A DNA stretch of 64,000 nt. Source: Halalkalibaculum roseum (GTDB lineage Bacteria > Bacteroidota > Rhodothermia > Balneolales > Balneolaceae). Made by a program: the position numbers and the translations under genes. The stretch covers positions 708,877 through 772,876 of the forward strand of contig NZ_JAALLT010000003.1 of assembly GCF_011059145.1 (NCBI RefSeq), in the 5' to 3' direction. Under the pieces are notes generated by a model. The model saw nothing but the letters and a program-made list of their open reading frames with translations, was not told the DNA's origin and did not search any database. Position 1 is the first letter of the stretch. Every line of letters starts with the position of its first letter. This document shows, one piece after another, positions 28,701 to 37,160 of this stretch.

Positions 28701-28956
28701 TGCCATCGAGTTCTATAAGAATATCAACGAGGGTCAGACCAAAGATGAGGCCCTGAGACAGGCGAAACTTCACTTCCTGAAAAACAAAAATGCAAACCCG
28801 CATTACTGGGGTCCTTATATTCTGATAGGCAATCGCGATGCATTGGTAAACCCCAATCGCGAAACCAACATCTATTTCGCAGGGGCTTTCATGCTATTCT
28901 TCATAACCATCGCATCAATTAGCCTTATTCAGGATCGAAGAGTAAAAGCTGCTTAA
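25720..28956 (+). CDS. exported, membrane-anchored TPR-CHAT (caspase-like) protein
   Basis: A 1078-residue protein. The N-terminus is hydrophobic (MYVILLIALLLNINL). TPR-like helical repeats run from about residue 200 to 600 (for example YNNLGLTYKESGEFSKYLDLQLKAL is one unit). A charged coiled coil lies at about 625-675. The CHAT domain begins near residue 700. The catalytic dyad is H901 in HLATHSEL and C951 in LNSCESGSG, both intact; GTGVMGISRALRYAGA is also conserved. A single membrane segment at about 1047-1067 is followed by a basic tail (QDRRVKAA), placing the bulk outside the cytoplasm if the positive-inside rule holds. Composition shifts sharply near residue 740-770. It probably cleaves an envelope target, possibly the neighbouring lipoproteins or the TPR anti-sigma-like protein; this is inference. 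Confidence 0.88.
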   Translation: MYVILLIALLLNINLKEIDETTSLIELSKSQADLYINNIIQDRDVDANYWALLTLAENNSQIKTYIANTFRQGKYDSSRFEPFLKQDQENNLLLRNLVNETGSKPLLVELLLRETDTNQRRKIRNNFIKNFNLNIENGIDYESLIDRIINKEKIDSTVVPNDSFRLTHLFLLMNSTGYGLLNDGYEKQAYDKWTNSEFSSYKTPLSKELQLFLKVRLLYALGNYEEAKPLFDEIINSNSVPNSPFKFRVLRYFDYSLWRQGFYDLSLKIAKNLTTPLSKYLDDKEKELESLSAQAAYLDLIGKISEAQKVNLEILKESDESGLPVNRTTVYNNLGLTYKESGEFSKYLDLQLKALEEAINQNDTSRRLEILSNLYLYYTEKKDYKTAILYLNEARNLAEKEDESVQVGKIHMYLGILYRDYQNDYDKSLNNFEEASKYLDPKNSFLHYLQLLDEKALLFKKKNDLEKSRELYYLKAELSKSKDDISLIEAYLHLIELNLQTGRLDDAKRLFNEISTYNLSILDFRDIIKAKTVRARYLVAIGDQDKAYQIMKPAIEQIVERAKSSTELQSGFWNVDPQYLNAFSFMADLLISNKKNSEAVEVLDKLKTINDASLYQNKMVKSSLLDETELLQYKNLTQQLDKLRKKQLLANKKEQLSLQSKIDQLTAQKNVLDRKISGMVDQEPITVKEVQRRITGREMVIHVTELQDQYYIARISRHDVRFNEVALDSTLRAKFSSAIEKMSVGKTDINELSQISDILDFESIPAWVERLTIIPDSYLYQLPVDALPIKSEGFGYSYGGATYVVERFKTHYLTSLNDFRTTNSPRKQYAMDFAGYGVSQFPSYTNKQDLVPLPHAESEVSAIVGNLSNMKNRRAYLDTASTEKVFKETAPNARILHLATHSELSDRDPLFSTIYMSADEQTANEEFSGQIFAYELFELNLANDLIMLNSCESGSGSYLQGTGVMGISRALRYAGANSLILNLWSVNDMMASDFAIEFYKNINEGQTKDEALRQAKLHFLKNKNANPHYWGPYILIGNRDALVNPNRETNIYFAGAFMLFFITIASISLIQDRRVKAA

Positions 28957-29587
28957 TTAGTCTAGTCTATTTACTTTCCTCTCGCAGACCCCCTTGCCAG
29001 TAAACCGGGACTAGATTAGAACTGTGTACGCTACTCAGATACCAAAGTAAACGGAATGACTTCTTGCCTGGACTCTTCGGTCTTCAAGTACCCGGTTAGT
29101 TTTAACCCTCTCCTGTCGAATCATCTCCGCAACAAATCGGTTTATTACTGAACGTTGATTGGCTTGCAAGTCAAACTAATAACCACCAGTACCGGAAACA
29201 ACTCAAGGTTTAAACACAAGCAGCCTTTAGTCGGCCGATACATGCCTTTTATTATATCTTACTCCTTCACTAGAGGATATAATAATCGCATTTTATAAAC
29301 AGGTTGGCAGATTCGGTACTTTCTATAGGGAGTTGTTGATTGAAGAAAATTACGAGTGATTGTAGCTCTAAAAGCGTTGCAAAGATTCGAGATTTATCGG
29401 TACGTATAGGTACAATCAAATAATAAACGTCCAGTTACTTCCCAAGCACTCATTCTTTTATCCCGAAACTGACAATACTATTTACCTAGATAGGAAAGCG
29501 TAAATGCGTTCAGTGATTGAATGGCGACGCTTGTTCCGGATATGTAATTCATTACACTGTCTATTATAAATTAAGAGTGTCAACAAA
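28957..29587. other. gene-poor intergenic stretch downstream of the CHAT gene
   Basis: About 630 bases without a credible ORF on either strand. The only structure seen is a loose inverted repeat, ATTATATC (29251-29258) against GATATAAT (29276-29283). No terminator follows the CHAT stop. It could hold an undetected RNA or a decayed gene; I see no direct support for either. Confidence 0.4.
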
Positions 29588-29625
29588 TAAAAAAGGCGAT
29601 GAATGCTGGCATTCATCGCCTTACT
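29588..29625 (-). terminator. rho-independent terminator of the TPR anti-sigma-like gene
   Basis: AAGGCGATGAATGC and its reverse complement form a near-perfect 14-bp stem at 29593-29622. On the minus strand it is followed by TTTTTT. It lies about 45 bases after the stop of the gene at 29671. Confidence 0.88.
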
Positions 29626-29670
29626 AAATATTGTTGTTTCTAAAGACCGGGTTAACGGTCTTTGAGCTTC

Positions 29671-30426
29671 TTATTTGCTGAATGCATTCAGGTAGCTTTC
29701 CGCCACTCTACGATATGCACCGTTAAGAGCATAAGCGTTCTCGATATTTTGTTTGGCCATATCCAGCTGGTCCAGCTGAAAATAAGCGTTACCCAGGTAC
29801 CAGTAAGCTTTTTCCAATATAAGCTTCTCTTCGGTACTCAGATTGTCATTCGAGGACTCTTTCTGAGTTATAATTTTTTGAAAATAATCCGTCGACTCAC
29901 GATAGTTACCTTCATTATAGTAGAGCGAACCAAGATTCAGATTCAACTCAGAAATCCATTGGGGATCGTTGGCGCTCTGCAGCTCTCTGTTAAGCAGAGC
30001 TGTTGCCTGATCAAACTGTCCGGTATTTGCCAAGGTAATTGCATCCCTGATTATATTATTATCGGCCTCATTATCAACGTTTCCATCTGGTGATCGATAA
30101 TAATCCAGTTCGATACTTTGTATAGGCTGAATGTCTCCGTTAACCCCCGATTGCTGAAAATTCATTACCCCCAAAATTCCAATGGTCAGAGCTATGACAG
30201 CTGCCGCCGCATAACTCCAGTACCTCTTCATTTTCAAAGCTTTTCTTCTCTCTTTTTTCTTTTTAACTACTTCTTTGAGATTGGCAACCGTTTTCAGATA
30301 GTCTAAGTGATATCCGTCCTGGATAAGCTCTGCCCACAGCTCATCAACTTCTTCTTGCGAAAGCTGACCATTGACGTACTGATCAATCTTTTCTTCTAAC
30401 TTATTTTGACTAAAGCTTTCAATCAT
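29671..30426 (-). CDS. single-pass TPR protein, candidate anti-sigma factor
   Basis: A 251-residue protein. The N-terminal cytoplasmic part (1-68) is helical and acidic then basic: LEEKIDQYVNGQLSQEEVDELWAEL, then a KKKKERRKALKMKR stretch. A membrane segment follows at about 69-88 (YWSYAAAAVIALTIGILGVM). The outer part (110-251) has TPR units such as LNLGSLYYNEGNYRESTDYFQ and YWYLGNAYFQLDQLDMAKQ. The layout matches Bacteroidota anti-sigma proteins, which carry a short N-terminal sigma-binding region and one membrane helix, but no zinc-binding ZAS motif is visible. Partnering with the ECF sigma at 22962 is inference. Confidence 0.75.
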   Translation of the reverse strand: MIESFSQNKLEEKIDQYVNGQLSQEEVDELWAELIQDGYHLDYLKTVANLKEVVKKKKERRKALKMKRYWSYAAAAVIALTIGILGVMNFQQSGVNGDIQPIQSIELDYYRSPDGNVDNEADNNIIRDAITLANTGQFDQATALLNRELQSANDPQWISELNLNLGSLYYNEGNYRESTDYFQKIITQKESSNDNLSTEEKLILEKAYWYLGNAYFQLDQLDMAKQNIENAYALNGAYRRVAESYLNAFSK

Positions 30427-30869
30427 TGTTCTGTTCCAGTTCGGTTATTGATTTTTAAATGCTGCCAATATTATAAATATGTATTCAGAAAATTGGCAAT
30501 TAAATATAACTAATGGTCAGAAATGCGCTATAACCTATGGAAAGACCTTTTTTGAGTATGCTTTTTTGAATTTCCGTGCTCTCAATTTCACGTACTAAAT
30601 ATGCTACTCTAAGAGTATTATTACTTTTCATAGTCATTAACTCTTTCTACCACTTTATAATAAGAGAAACCAAGTGAGTTTTTGTTACAGAATATTTCAA
30701 ATAATTTTTAGACCTGTTATTAGCCCTTTAAAACAGGCCTTAGACCGCATTAATTTCACTATTTGATGCATTTGTTTGGCATTGATCTGGTAAATCTTTG
30801 TTAAGAAATTGAACGAAAGTATAAATTTTCCTGCTTTTAGCCTTTCTTTACGTCTTAAAACCATCGTTT
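30427..30869. other. divergent AT-rich intergenic region with a TACTCT palindrome
   Basis: No ORF. TACTCT-A-AGAGTA at 30605-30617 is a near copy of the perfect palindrome 35 bases upstream of the sigma-factor gene (23641-23652). It lies 179 bases upstream of the anti-sigma-like gene. The region also contains the start-proximal sequence of the TlpA-like lipoprotein gene. Confidence 0.4.
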
Positions 30870-32312
30870 ATGAAACAAGAACAACATTACATAGTCACTT
30901 TCTTTGTGCTGTTTCTGCTTTTTGCAGGCTGCAATGAGGATAAAAATGCCGAAATCAGTGGCACAATAGATTACATCGGGTCCTCGGAAATTTATCTTGA
31001 GCAAAAACCTATTCATTACAAGTATGCCGATAAGATCAGGTATCAGATCAACCCTGAGAATAGCGGCAGATTTAGCAAGAGTGTCCCCCTGGATTCTCAG
31101 AAAGTGGTTTTTTTTGTAATTGATGACACCGAATATCCTGTCGTTGCAAACCCTGAACGACAGATTTCATTGAACGTTTATCGAGCCGATTTCCCCGATT
31201 CGGTGGATGTAGAAGGCTATCCGGAACCCTGGGATAACAATTATTCCGATTATTATAAAGAGGAACAGCAAATTCAGCAGCAGATTGACGGGGAGATGCA
31301 AGATTTTCGGGATGGTAAAGTCAATGAAGTTCTGGACCTGTACAAAAGTCGTTACAAACTGGCCAAAAGGCACCTGGCAGAAACCCCGCTTGATATCTAT
31401 TATTACAAAAATATGGGGGAGTACCTGGAGAAACGGCTTGAAAATATTGAATACCGTAGGGACCAAAGTGGTTTTAATGCCGAATCTGCCCGTGAGAATG
31501 TAATTGAAGAAGCCAAAGAACTCAATTTCTTTACGATAAAATCTCTCAGAGCCCAGCGTGCGGGCATACGGGATTTCACCAATGCCTATGCCAATACCTT
31601 TGGTGTCGAGGATAGCCTGGAAGAGGAGTATGGGCAAGAACTCACGCAATATGATGTAAAGCGACTTGGATATGATACCTTGAATGAAGCTCGGGTTTCT
31701 GTACTCGATCATATTGAAGACCGAGATGCACTTGCCTATGCCAAGATGCACCTGATTGCCGAACGTATCGGTGAGATGTCGCCCGAAATAGCAGAACCGA
31801 GCTATAGCGCATACCTGGAGAATTTTAGCGACTATCCACGCTACACATCTTTTCTAAGGGAATTTTATGAAGAAGTGGAAGCAGTTTCTCCCGGCAATCC
31901 GGCCATTCCATTTTCCATTCCGAACCAAAATGGTGAGCTCGTAAGCATGGATGATTTCAAAGGAAAATATGTACTGCTTGACTTCTGGGCTAGCTGGTGT
32001 ATTCCATGCCTTGATGAATTTCCACATATGAAAAAACTGTATCGAGATTTTGACCGCGAAGATTTTGAAATTGTGGCCATTTCAATCGGCGAAGACAGTC
32101 TCAGGTGGCGTCAAACCATCAACCGCTTTGAAAATCCCTGGCCTCAACTCTACGCCGGTGAAGGTTTTGAGCAGGAGACTTTTAAGGCTTACCAGGGAGG
32201 CGGAATTCCATTTTACATTCTAGTGGATCGCTCCGGCAATATCAAACGATACAATGATGTCAGGCCTTCATTCAACCTGCCAGATGTACTTGACAGTTTG
32301 ATTGCTGAGTAA
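30870..32312 (+). CDS. TlpA-like thioredoxin-domain lipoprotein
   Basis: A 480-residue lipoprotein (lipobox LFAGC, C21). The N-terminal 100 residues are beta-rich (DUF4369-like), then a helical middle domain to about residue 330. The C-terminal thioredoxin fold carries YVLLDFWASWCIPCLDEFPHMKKLY with the CIPC active site, and the cis-proline loop GGGIPFYILVDRSG. This is the AhpC/TSA-TlpA type found in many Bacteroidota envelopes. It probably reduces or shuffles disulphides in exported proteins. The GH3 gene follows 53 bases downstream on the same strand. Confidence 0.88.
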   Translation: MKQEQHYIVTFFVLFLLFAGCNEDKNAEISGTIDYIGSSEIYLEQKPIHYKYADKIRYQINPENSGRFSKSVPLDSQKVVFFVIDDTEYPVVANPERQISLNVYRADFPDSVDVEGYPEPWDNNYSDYYKEEQQIQQQIDGEMQDFRDGKVNEVLDLYKSRYKLAKRHLAETPLDIYYYKNMGEYLEKRLENIEYRRDQSGFNAESARENVIEEAKELNFFTIKSLRAQRAGIRDFTNAYANTFGVEDSLEEEYGQELTQYDVKRLGYDTLNEARVSVLDHIEDRDALAYAKMHLIAERIGEMSPEIAEPSYSAYLENFSDYPRYTSFLREFYEEVEAVSPGNPAIPFSIPNQNGELVSMDDFKGKYVLLDFWASWCIPCLDEFPHMKKLYRDFDREDFEIVAISIGEDSLRWRQTINRFENPWPQLYAGEGFEQETFKAYQGGGIPFYILVDRSGNIKRYNDVRPSFNLPDVLDSLIAE

Positions 32313-32365
32313 ATTACCTATCTTTACTTTTCTTACTTTTTCAACTACATAGACGAATCTGCTAT

Positions 32366-33493
32366 ATGAAAAAAAGTGTCCACTTCAGCCTGTTAGTTAT
32401 AGGCGTGCTGTTCATATTCGCTTCCTGCAGCCAAAGCCAGTCTTCCGGTATTACTCTGGATGAGAAAATTGGTCAGATGATAAAAGTGGGTTTCAGAGGA
32501 CTCACTGTTGCCGAAGACAATCCGATAGTGCAAGATATCCGGAAATATCATATCGGGGGAGTGGTATTGTTTGACTACGACGTTCCGCGAGATACGGCAG
32601 TGCGAAACATTTCATCAGCCGATCAGGTGCAGGAACTGGTTCAAGACCTGCAGAGCTATGCGGATATACCCCTCATTGTTGCCATCGACCAGGAAGGAGG
32701 AAGAGTTGCCCGACTGAAACCTAAGTATGGGTTTGAGAAAAGCGTCTCGGCCCAATATCTAGGAGGCCTGCAAAACCCCGACAGCACCCGGAAATATGCT
32801 CGGCAAACCGGTGAAACTTTGAGCGAACTGGGTATTAATACCAACCTGGCACCCGTTGTCGACGTCAATATCAATGCGGAAAATCCGGTGATCGGTGGAA
32901 TTGAACGAAGTTTTTCAGAAGATCCTGAAGTCGTCAGCCGGCAGGCACGAATCTACATTGAAACACTGCATGATTACGGCATCATTACAACGCTGAAGCA
33001 TTTTCCCGGCCATGGCAGTTCCAAAGAAGATTCACACCTAGGTGTAGTAGATGTAACCGAATACTGGCAAGAAGAAGAACTCATACCCTACCGAAACTTA
33101 ATTGAATCAGAAACGGCTGACATTATCATGACTGCACATATTTTTAATGCCAGACTTGATTCTGTATATCCGGCAACTCTTTCCAAACCCATAATTACGG
33201 GAATTCTTCGAGACAGTCTCGGATTTGAAGGTGTGGTGATGTCAGACGATCTTCAAATGAAAGCTATCAGGACCCAATACGGACTGAAAGAGACCATTAA
33301 AATGAGTATACAGGCCGGGGTGGATATGCTATCATTCGCCAATAATTCGATATTTGATGCTGAAATTGTTGCTAAGGCACACGGCATCATTAAAGAACTG
33401 GTCGATGAGGGTGAAATTTCCGAAGAGCGCATAGAAGAATCTTATGAACGTATCATCTCCCTTAAAAGGAAGTATTTGATGGTGGGGGAGTGA
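32366..33493 (+). CDS. GH3 beta-N-acetylhexosaminidase lipoprotein (NagZ-like)
   Basis: A 375-residue exported GH3 enzyme. The leader ends in ASC with C21 as lipidation site. NagZ-type motifs are present: AIDQEGGRVARL, KHFPGHGSSKEDSHLGVV (holding the Asp-His general acid dyad), and VVMSDDLQMKAI with the nucleophile aspartate. It removes beta-linked GlcNAc, for example from peptidoglycan or chitin fragments. Classical NagZ is cytoplasmic; this copy is a lipoprotein, as is common in Bacteroidota. It may act with the MltB-like and GH20 enzymes elsewhere in the window. Confidence 0.92.
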   Translation: MKKSVHFSLLVIGVLFIFASCSQSQSSGITLDEKIGQMIKVGFRGLTVAEDNPIVQDIRKYHIGGVVLFDYDVPRDTAVRNISSADQVQELVQDLQSYADIPLIVAIDQEGGRVARLKPKYGFEKSVSAQYLGGLQNPDSTRKYARQTGETLSELGINTNLAPVVDVNINAENPVIGGIERSFSEDPEVVSRQARIYIETLHDYGIITTLKHFPGHGSSKEDSHLGVVDVTEYWQEEELIPYRNLIESETADIIMTAHIFNARLDSVYPATLSKPIITGILRDSLGFEGVVMSDDLQMKAIRTQYGLKETIKMSIQAGVDMLSFANNSIFDAEIVAKAHGIIKELVDEGEISEERIEESYERIISLKRKYLMVGE

Positions 33494-33494
33494 T

Positions 33495-33667
33495 AAGTTA
33501 TGAGTCTTGAGTTGTGAGTCTTGAGATTAAAGTAATAGTCTGTTCACTTGGCAAACCGAATCCTAAATTCTTGGCAATAAACCCAAAATAAATCAGCTCT
33601 GAACCTATTCTGATCAAGTTAATTGTTTGCAGTCTTAGAACTCACGACTCATGACTCACAACTTATT
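33495..33667. repeat. imperfect inverted repeat (about 34-base arms) between convergent genes
   Basis: The left arm (about 33494-33527) and right arm (33632-33666) are reverse complements at roughly 28 of 34 positions. Each arm is itself built from TGAGTC/TTGTGAGT-like heptamers. The loop is about 100 bases. It lies between the NagZ-like gene (+) and the S9 peptidase gene (-). It may act as a bidirectional transcript end or be a miniature repeat element. Confidence 0.7.
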
Positions 33668-33669
33668 TA

Positions 33670-36441
33670 TTACTCCCCTCTATACGGTACTCCCTGCTCT
33701 ATCCAATCTGGCGCAGGTTTCCCTTTGAGGTAGTGGTCGAAGTACTCTTTCATCTTTATAGCGTAATCCAACCGGTTCGGATATTCTTGCAGGTGGTGAG
33801 GTTCGCCACGGTACTGTAGAAAAACGGCGTCTTTTTCAAGCCGGCGCATAGCCAGATAGAGCTCAATGCCCTGATACCAGGGTACAGCTGTATCTTCATC
33901 ACCAAACATAATCAGGAGTGGTGTTTCAATTCGGTCGGCATAGAAAACCGGTGAATTTTCAATATACAGTTCAGGGTATTCCCAAAGGCTGCCGCCGATT
34001 CTGCTTTGCGACTGTTCATACTGGAACTGTCTGGCAAGCCCTGAACCCCAGCGAATTCCACTGTAGGCGCTGGTCATATTTGATACCGGTGCACCGGCAA
34101 TAGCCGCATCAAAAATATCTGTCTGTGTAATCATAAATGCAGTTTGGTAACCGCTCCACGAATGCCCGTGAAGGCCCAGTTTATCGGGATCCGCGACACC
34201 CATATCAATCAATTTCTGTACCCCGGGAACCAGGCTTTTGGTAGAAGCAAAGCCCGGCGTACCAACTTCAAATCTTATATCCGGCAGGAACACAACATAC
34301 TCATCGCTAACCCATTGTGGAAGCGTTGGTCGATGGTTATTACTTATTCCGCTGAATTCATAAGCTCGCTGTGAAAAGAATCGATAGTAATATATGAGAA
34401 CAGGATATTTTTTCCCCTCTACATAGTTATCGGGTTTAATAAGAGCCCCCTGAATCGTTTCCCCGTCAAGGCTTTTCCAATCAATCAGCTCTGCCGTGCC
34501 CCAATTGTATTTTTCATGCAGATCGGTGTGAAGATCAGTTAGCTGCCTCACATCATTAAAACGCATTCCCTCACTCAACCAAATATTAGGATACTCATCA
34601 TAGCTTTCCCGGGTATAGAAAACCCGGTCACTGTCTTTAGCTTTGGTAACGAAATCGAACTTCTTTTCAGCTTCCAACCTGCGGGTAGTGCCTTCTCTGC
34701 TCACTCTTGCCGTATAGAAACCGTAGTTCTTTTTCTTGTCATAATAACCTCTGAGCAATAATTCCTCCCTCTTTCCAAAAGCAGGCTGCTCAGGATCCAA
34801 ACGCACAACCCTATAACTGATTTGCCTATCGCGGCCGTCCACAGTTAAATTTGTAGCGTCGCCCCCGTCAACAGGGAATTTCCAGATGTCGTATTTATCG
34901 TAAATCAGAACGGCCTCATCATCCTCAATCCACCCGCCAACCCCATAACCCGGCGCCGCTGATGGATAATCATGATCTTCATTATAAAAGGGTGTTTCGT
35001 TAGCCTGCGTGAGGTTTCTATATAACTCATTCTCGACATCGTAGAGATGCCAATCCCTGTCATCATAATAAATTATGTAATTGCCGCCGGGAGAAAGATC
35101 CGCTCCGTACTGAATCTTTTCGGCCGCCTTCTGCCTTTGTCCGGTTTGTAAATCAACCACATAATAATCGTTGTAAAAGCCGTCCCAGGTCATGAGCTTC
35201 AGGTATGGCACCTGCGAATTACCAAGTGCAACCTCCGGATTTTGGCTAATATCGACTTCCGGCATTTTCTCATCAGCCAGCTGAACCCATTCGTCGCTAT
35301 CATGATGATAAACGGCACGATATAAGTGGTTCTTTCTGCGGTTCCATGTCTCTTTTTCATGCGTTTTAATTCGTGGATCATCCCAATGCCAAACATCCAC
35401 TTCCTTATCGTCAAGGATTTCTGTAGGGTCGTAAATATCAACGGTTCCTGACGTATCCTGCTCATTTACTTGCTCCTGTTTATCTATATCGATCAATTCA
35501 CGGTCCAGCACACCAAAAAAGAGTCGTTTCCCGTCTTTTGTCCATTGCAGGTCATTATGAGAACGAAGCGCCCACTTTGCATCCACTTCATCAGCATCAA
35601 CAGCTGTCTTCAAGGCATCAGTATTCGAATTCCAAATCTGAATATCGGCATCCCCTGCCTCATAGGTAGTATCCATGGACGCGCTGGTATAAGCCAACTG
35701 CCTGTTTTTCCCATTCCAACTTAAGTTTTGGTATAGACCATTTTCGACTTTTTGAATTGGGACCGGAGAAAGAGCTTCATTACCTAAATCGATTGTATAA
35801 ATACCATTTTCAGTTCCCGAGGTATCTACAACCGAATAGGCTAAATAGGTAGAAGTACTGTCAAAGGACATCTCATTTACAAAAGGAATGGTAATTTCTG
35901 AATCAGCCTGAAGATTTTTAAGCAGCAGGCCGGTTCCCAGCTCTTTATTCTTTGATTTCATTTCCTCTATCTCTTTTGACTGATAGTAGAGCACGGCCAA
36001 CCAACGGCTGTCATTGGAAAACGCAAAACTTTTGACACTATCCAGTTCAACGGTTTCTCCGTTATTGGTATTGAGCAGGCCAAATCCCTGCACGGGTTTG
36101 TCATTGTTATCTGACCGTAATTGCTTTGCCAATGGAGGTTTCACATATGCCCCGACCCACTGCCCGTCGGACGTGATCTCAGGATTTTCTCCTCGCTCGA
36201 TTGTAAAATTGCTGCCGGTTCCAATATCCAGCACCCTTGCTTCCCCATCACCCCGGTCTGGCCAAACGCTGTAAATCAGCCAATTTCCGTCATCCGATAC
36301 TTCGACATCTGAAATGTCCTCCCACTTCATGATGTCTTCGAAAGTCAACTTACCGTTTTGGGCCGATAGCATAGCCGGAAGTATTAGAAGTAAAACAAGG
36401 AAAAGAAGAAAACTTTTATATCTGGGACTTTGTGATGGCAT
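33670..36441 (-). CDS. S9 family prolyl oligopeptidase-like peptidase, exported
   Basis: I start at 36441 (923 aa): MPSQSPRYKSFLLFLVLLLILPAMLSAQ is a normal signal peptide, while the 26 codons upstream are not. Residues about 30-620 form the beta-propeller with TolB-like blades. The alpha/beta-hydrolase domain holds the serine in LHGHSWSGYQTAF, the aspartate in MFGDEDTAVPWYQG and the histidine in YRGEPHHLQEYPN. This type hydrolyses short peptides, typically N-terminal dipeptides or prolyl bonds, in the periplasm. It is convergent with the GH3 gene. Confidence 0.9.
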   Translation of the reverse strand: MPSQSPRYKSFLLFLVLLLILPAMLSAQNGKLTFEDIMKWEDISDVEVSDDGNWLIYSVWPDRGDGEARVLDIGTGSNFTIERGENPEITSDGQWVGAYVKPPLAKQLRSDNNDKPVQGFGLLNTNNGETVELDSVKSFAFSNDSRWLAVLYYQSKEIEEMKSKNKELGTGLLLKNLQADSEITIPFVNEMSFDSTSTYLAYSVVDTSGTENGIYTIDLGNEALSPVPIQKVENGLYQNLSWNGKNRQLAYTSASMDTTYEAGDADIQIWNSNTDALKTAVDADEVDAKWALRSHNDLQWTKDGKRLFFGVLDRELIDIDKQEQVNEQDTSGTVDIYDPTEILDDKEVDVWHWDDPRIKTHEKETWNRRKNHLYRAVYHHDSDEWVQLADEKMPEVDISQNPEVALGNSQVPYLKLMTWDGFYNDYYVVDLQTGQRQKAAEKIQYGADLSPGGNYIIYYDDRDWHLYDVENELYRNLTQANETPFYNEDHDYPSAAPGYGVGGWIEDDEAVLIYDKYDIWKFPVDGGDATNLTVDGRDRQISYRVVRLDPEQPAFGKREELLLRGYYDKKKNYGFYTARVSREGTTRRLEAEKKFDFVTKAKDSDRVFYTRESYDEYPNIWLSEGMRFNDVRQLTDLHTDLHEKYNWGTAELIDWKSLDGETIQGALIKPDNYVEGKKYPVLIYYYRFFSQRAYEFSGISNNHRPTLPQWVSDEYVVFLPDIRFEVGTPGFASTKSLVPGVQKLIDMGVADPDKLGLHGHSWSGYQTAFMITQTDIFDAAIAGAPVSNMTSAYSGIRWGSGLARQFQYEQSQSRIGGSLWEYPELYIENSPVFYADRIETPLLIMFGDEDTAVPWYQGIELYLAMRRLEKDAVFLQYRGEPHHLQEYPNRLDYAIKMKEYFDHYLKGKPAPDWIEQGVPYRGE

Positions 36442-36572
36442 ACTTAGCAGTGAATTAGTTGGTATTTGCGTCAAAAGTTTAAAGAAATCAATGTAACTAA
36501 CCAATTCACCGATAAACATTTTGAATGATTTTACGTAGGTTGGATGTGAGCATTTTAAAATGAGTCGATAGT

Positions 36573-37154
36573 ATGAAAGACAATAGAGAACGCTCCTACG
36601 ATTTTTATATTCAGCGATTTAGAGATGCTAAAATTGAAGCAGAAGACTTCTTGTTGCCTCTGGATGAGCGAACCTTTCGCAGGAAGCCATCCAGTAAGGT
36701 ATGGTGCATAGGCGAGTGCTTCAGCCACCTGGTGGAAGCGGGAACCCAATACTACAAAAATGCCTCCAAAGGAATTGAAGCCGCAAAAAAACCTGGTGCC
36801 GGTTCAGAAAACCCGATGCATCTGCGTTTTCACATGCAGTGGTTTGTAAATTACCTTGAGCCACCCGTAACCATTAAATCCATTTCTCCGGGATCCTTTA
36901 AACCCGTTGAGTATGCCAAAGTTGATAAAGACGAAATTTTGAACAATTTCCTGGACCTTCAGGACAAGTATATCACCCAGCTGGAAATTGCAGAAACAAA
37001 CAACCTTGACTTAAGCAGTATTAAAGTACCCAACCCCATCATATCGTTCATAAAAATGACTGCTGCAGAATGTATAGCGGTGACCGAAGCTCATCAAAGA
37101 AGACACTTGGAACAGGCACGCCGAATCAAACAGCAGTTAGACGAAACCTCCTAA
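36573..37154 (+). CDS. DinB superfamily protein
   Basis: A 193-residue four-helix-bundle protein. Metal-binding histidines of the DinB fold are visible in GECFSHLVEAG and VTEAHQRRHLEQA. Many members act in thiol-dependent transfer or damage response; the substrate cannot be named here. It is divergent from the S9 peptidase gene and its stop is 6 bases from the stop of convergent crtZ. Confidence 0.85.
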   Translation: MKDNRERSYDFYIQRFRDAKIEAEDFLLPLDERTFRRKPSSKVWCIGECFSHLVEAGTQYYKNASKGIEAAKKPGAGSENPMHLRFHMQWFVNYLEPPVTIKSISPGSFKPVEYAKVDKDEILNNFLDLQDKYITQLEIAETNNLDLSSIKVPNPIISFIKMTAAECIAVTEAHQRRHLEQARRIKQQLDETS

Positions 37155-37160
37155 AAAGCT

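Noticed and set aside
29662..30093. 143-aa plus-strand ORF opposite the TPR anti-sigma-like gene
   Set aside because: The minus-strand frame has a membrane helix, TPR pattern and terminator; the plus-strand frame has none.
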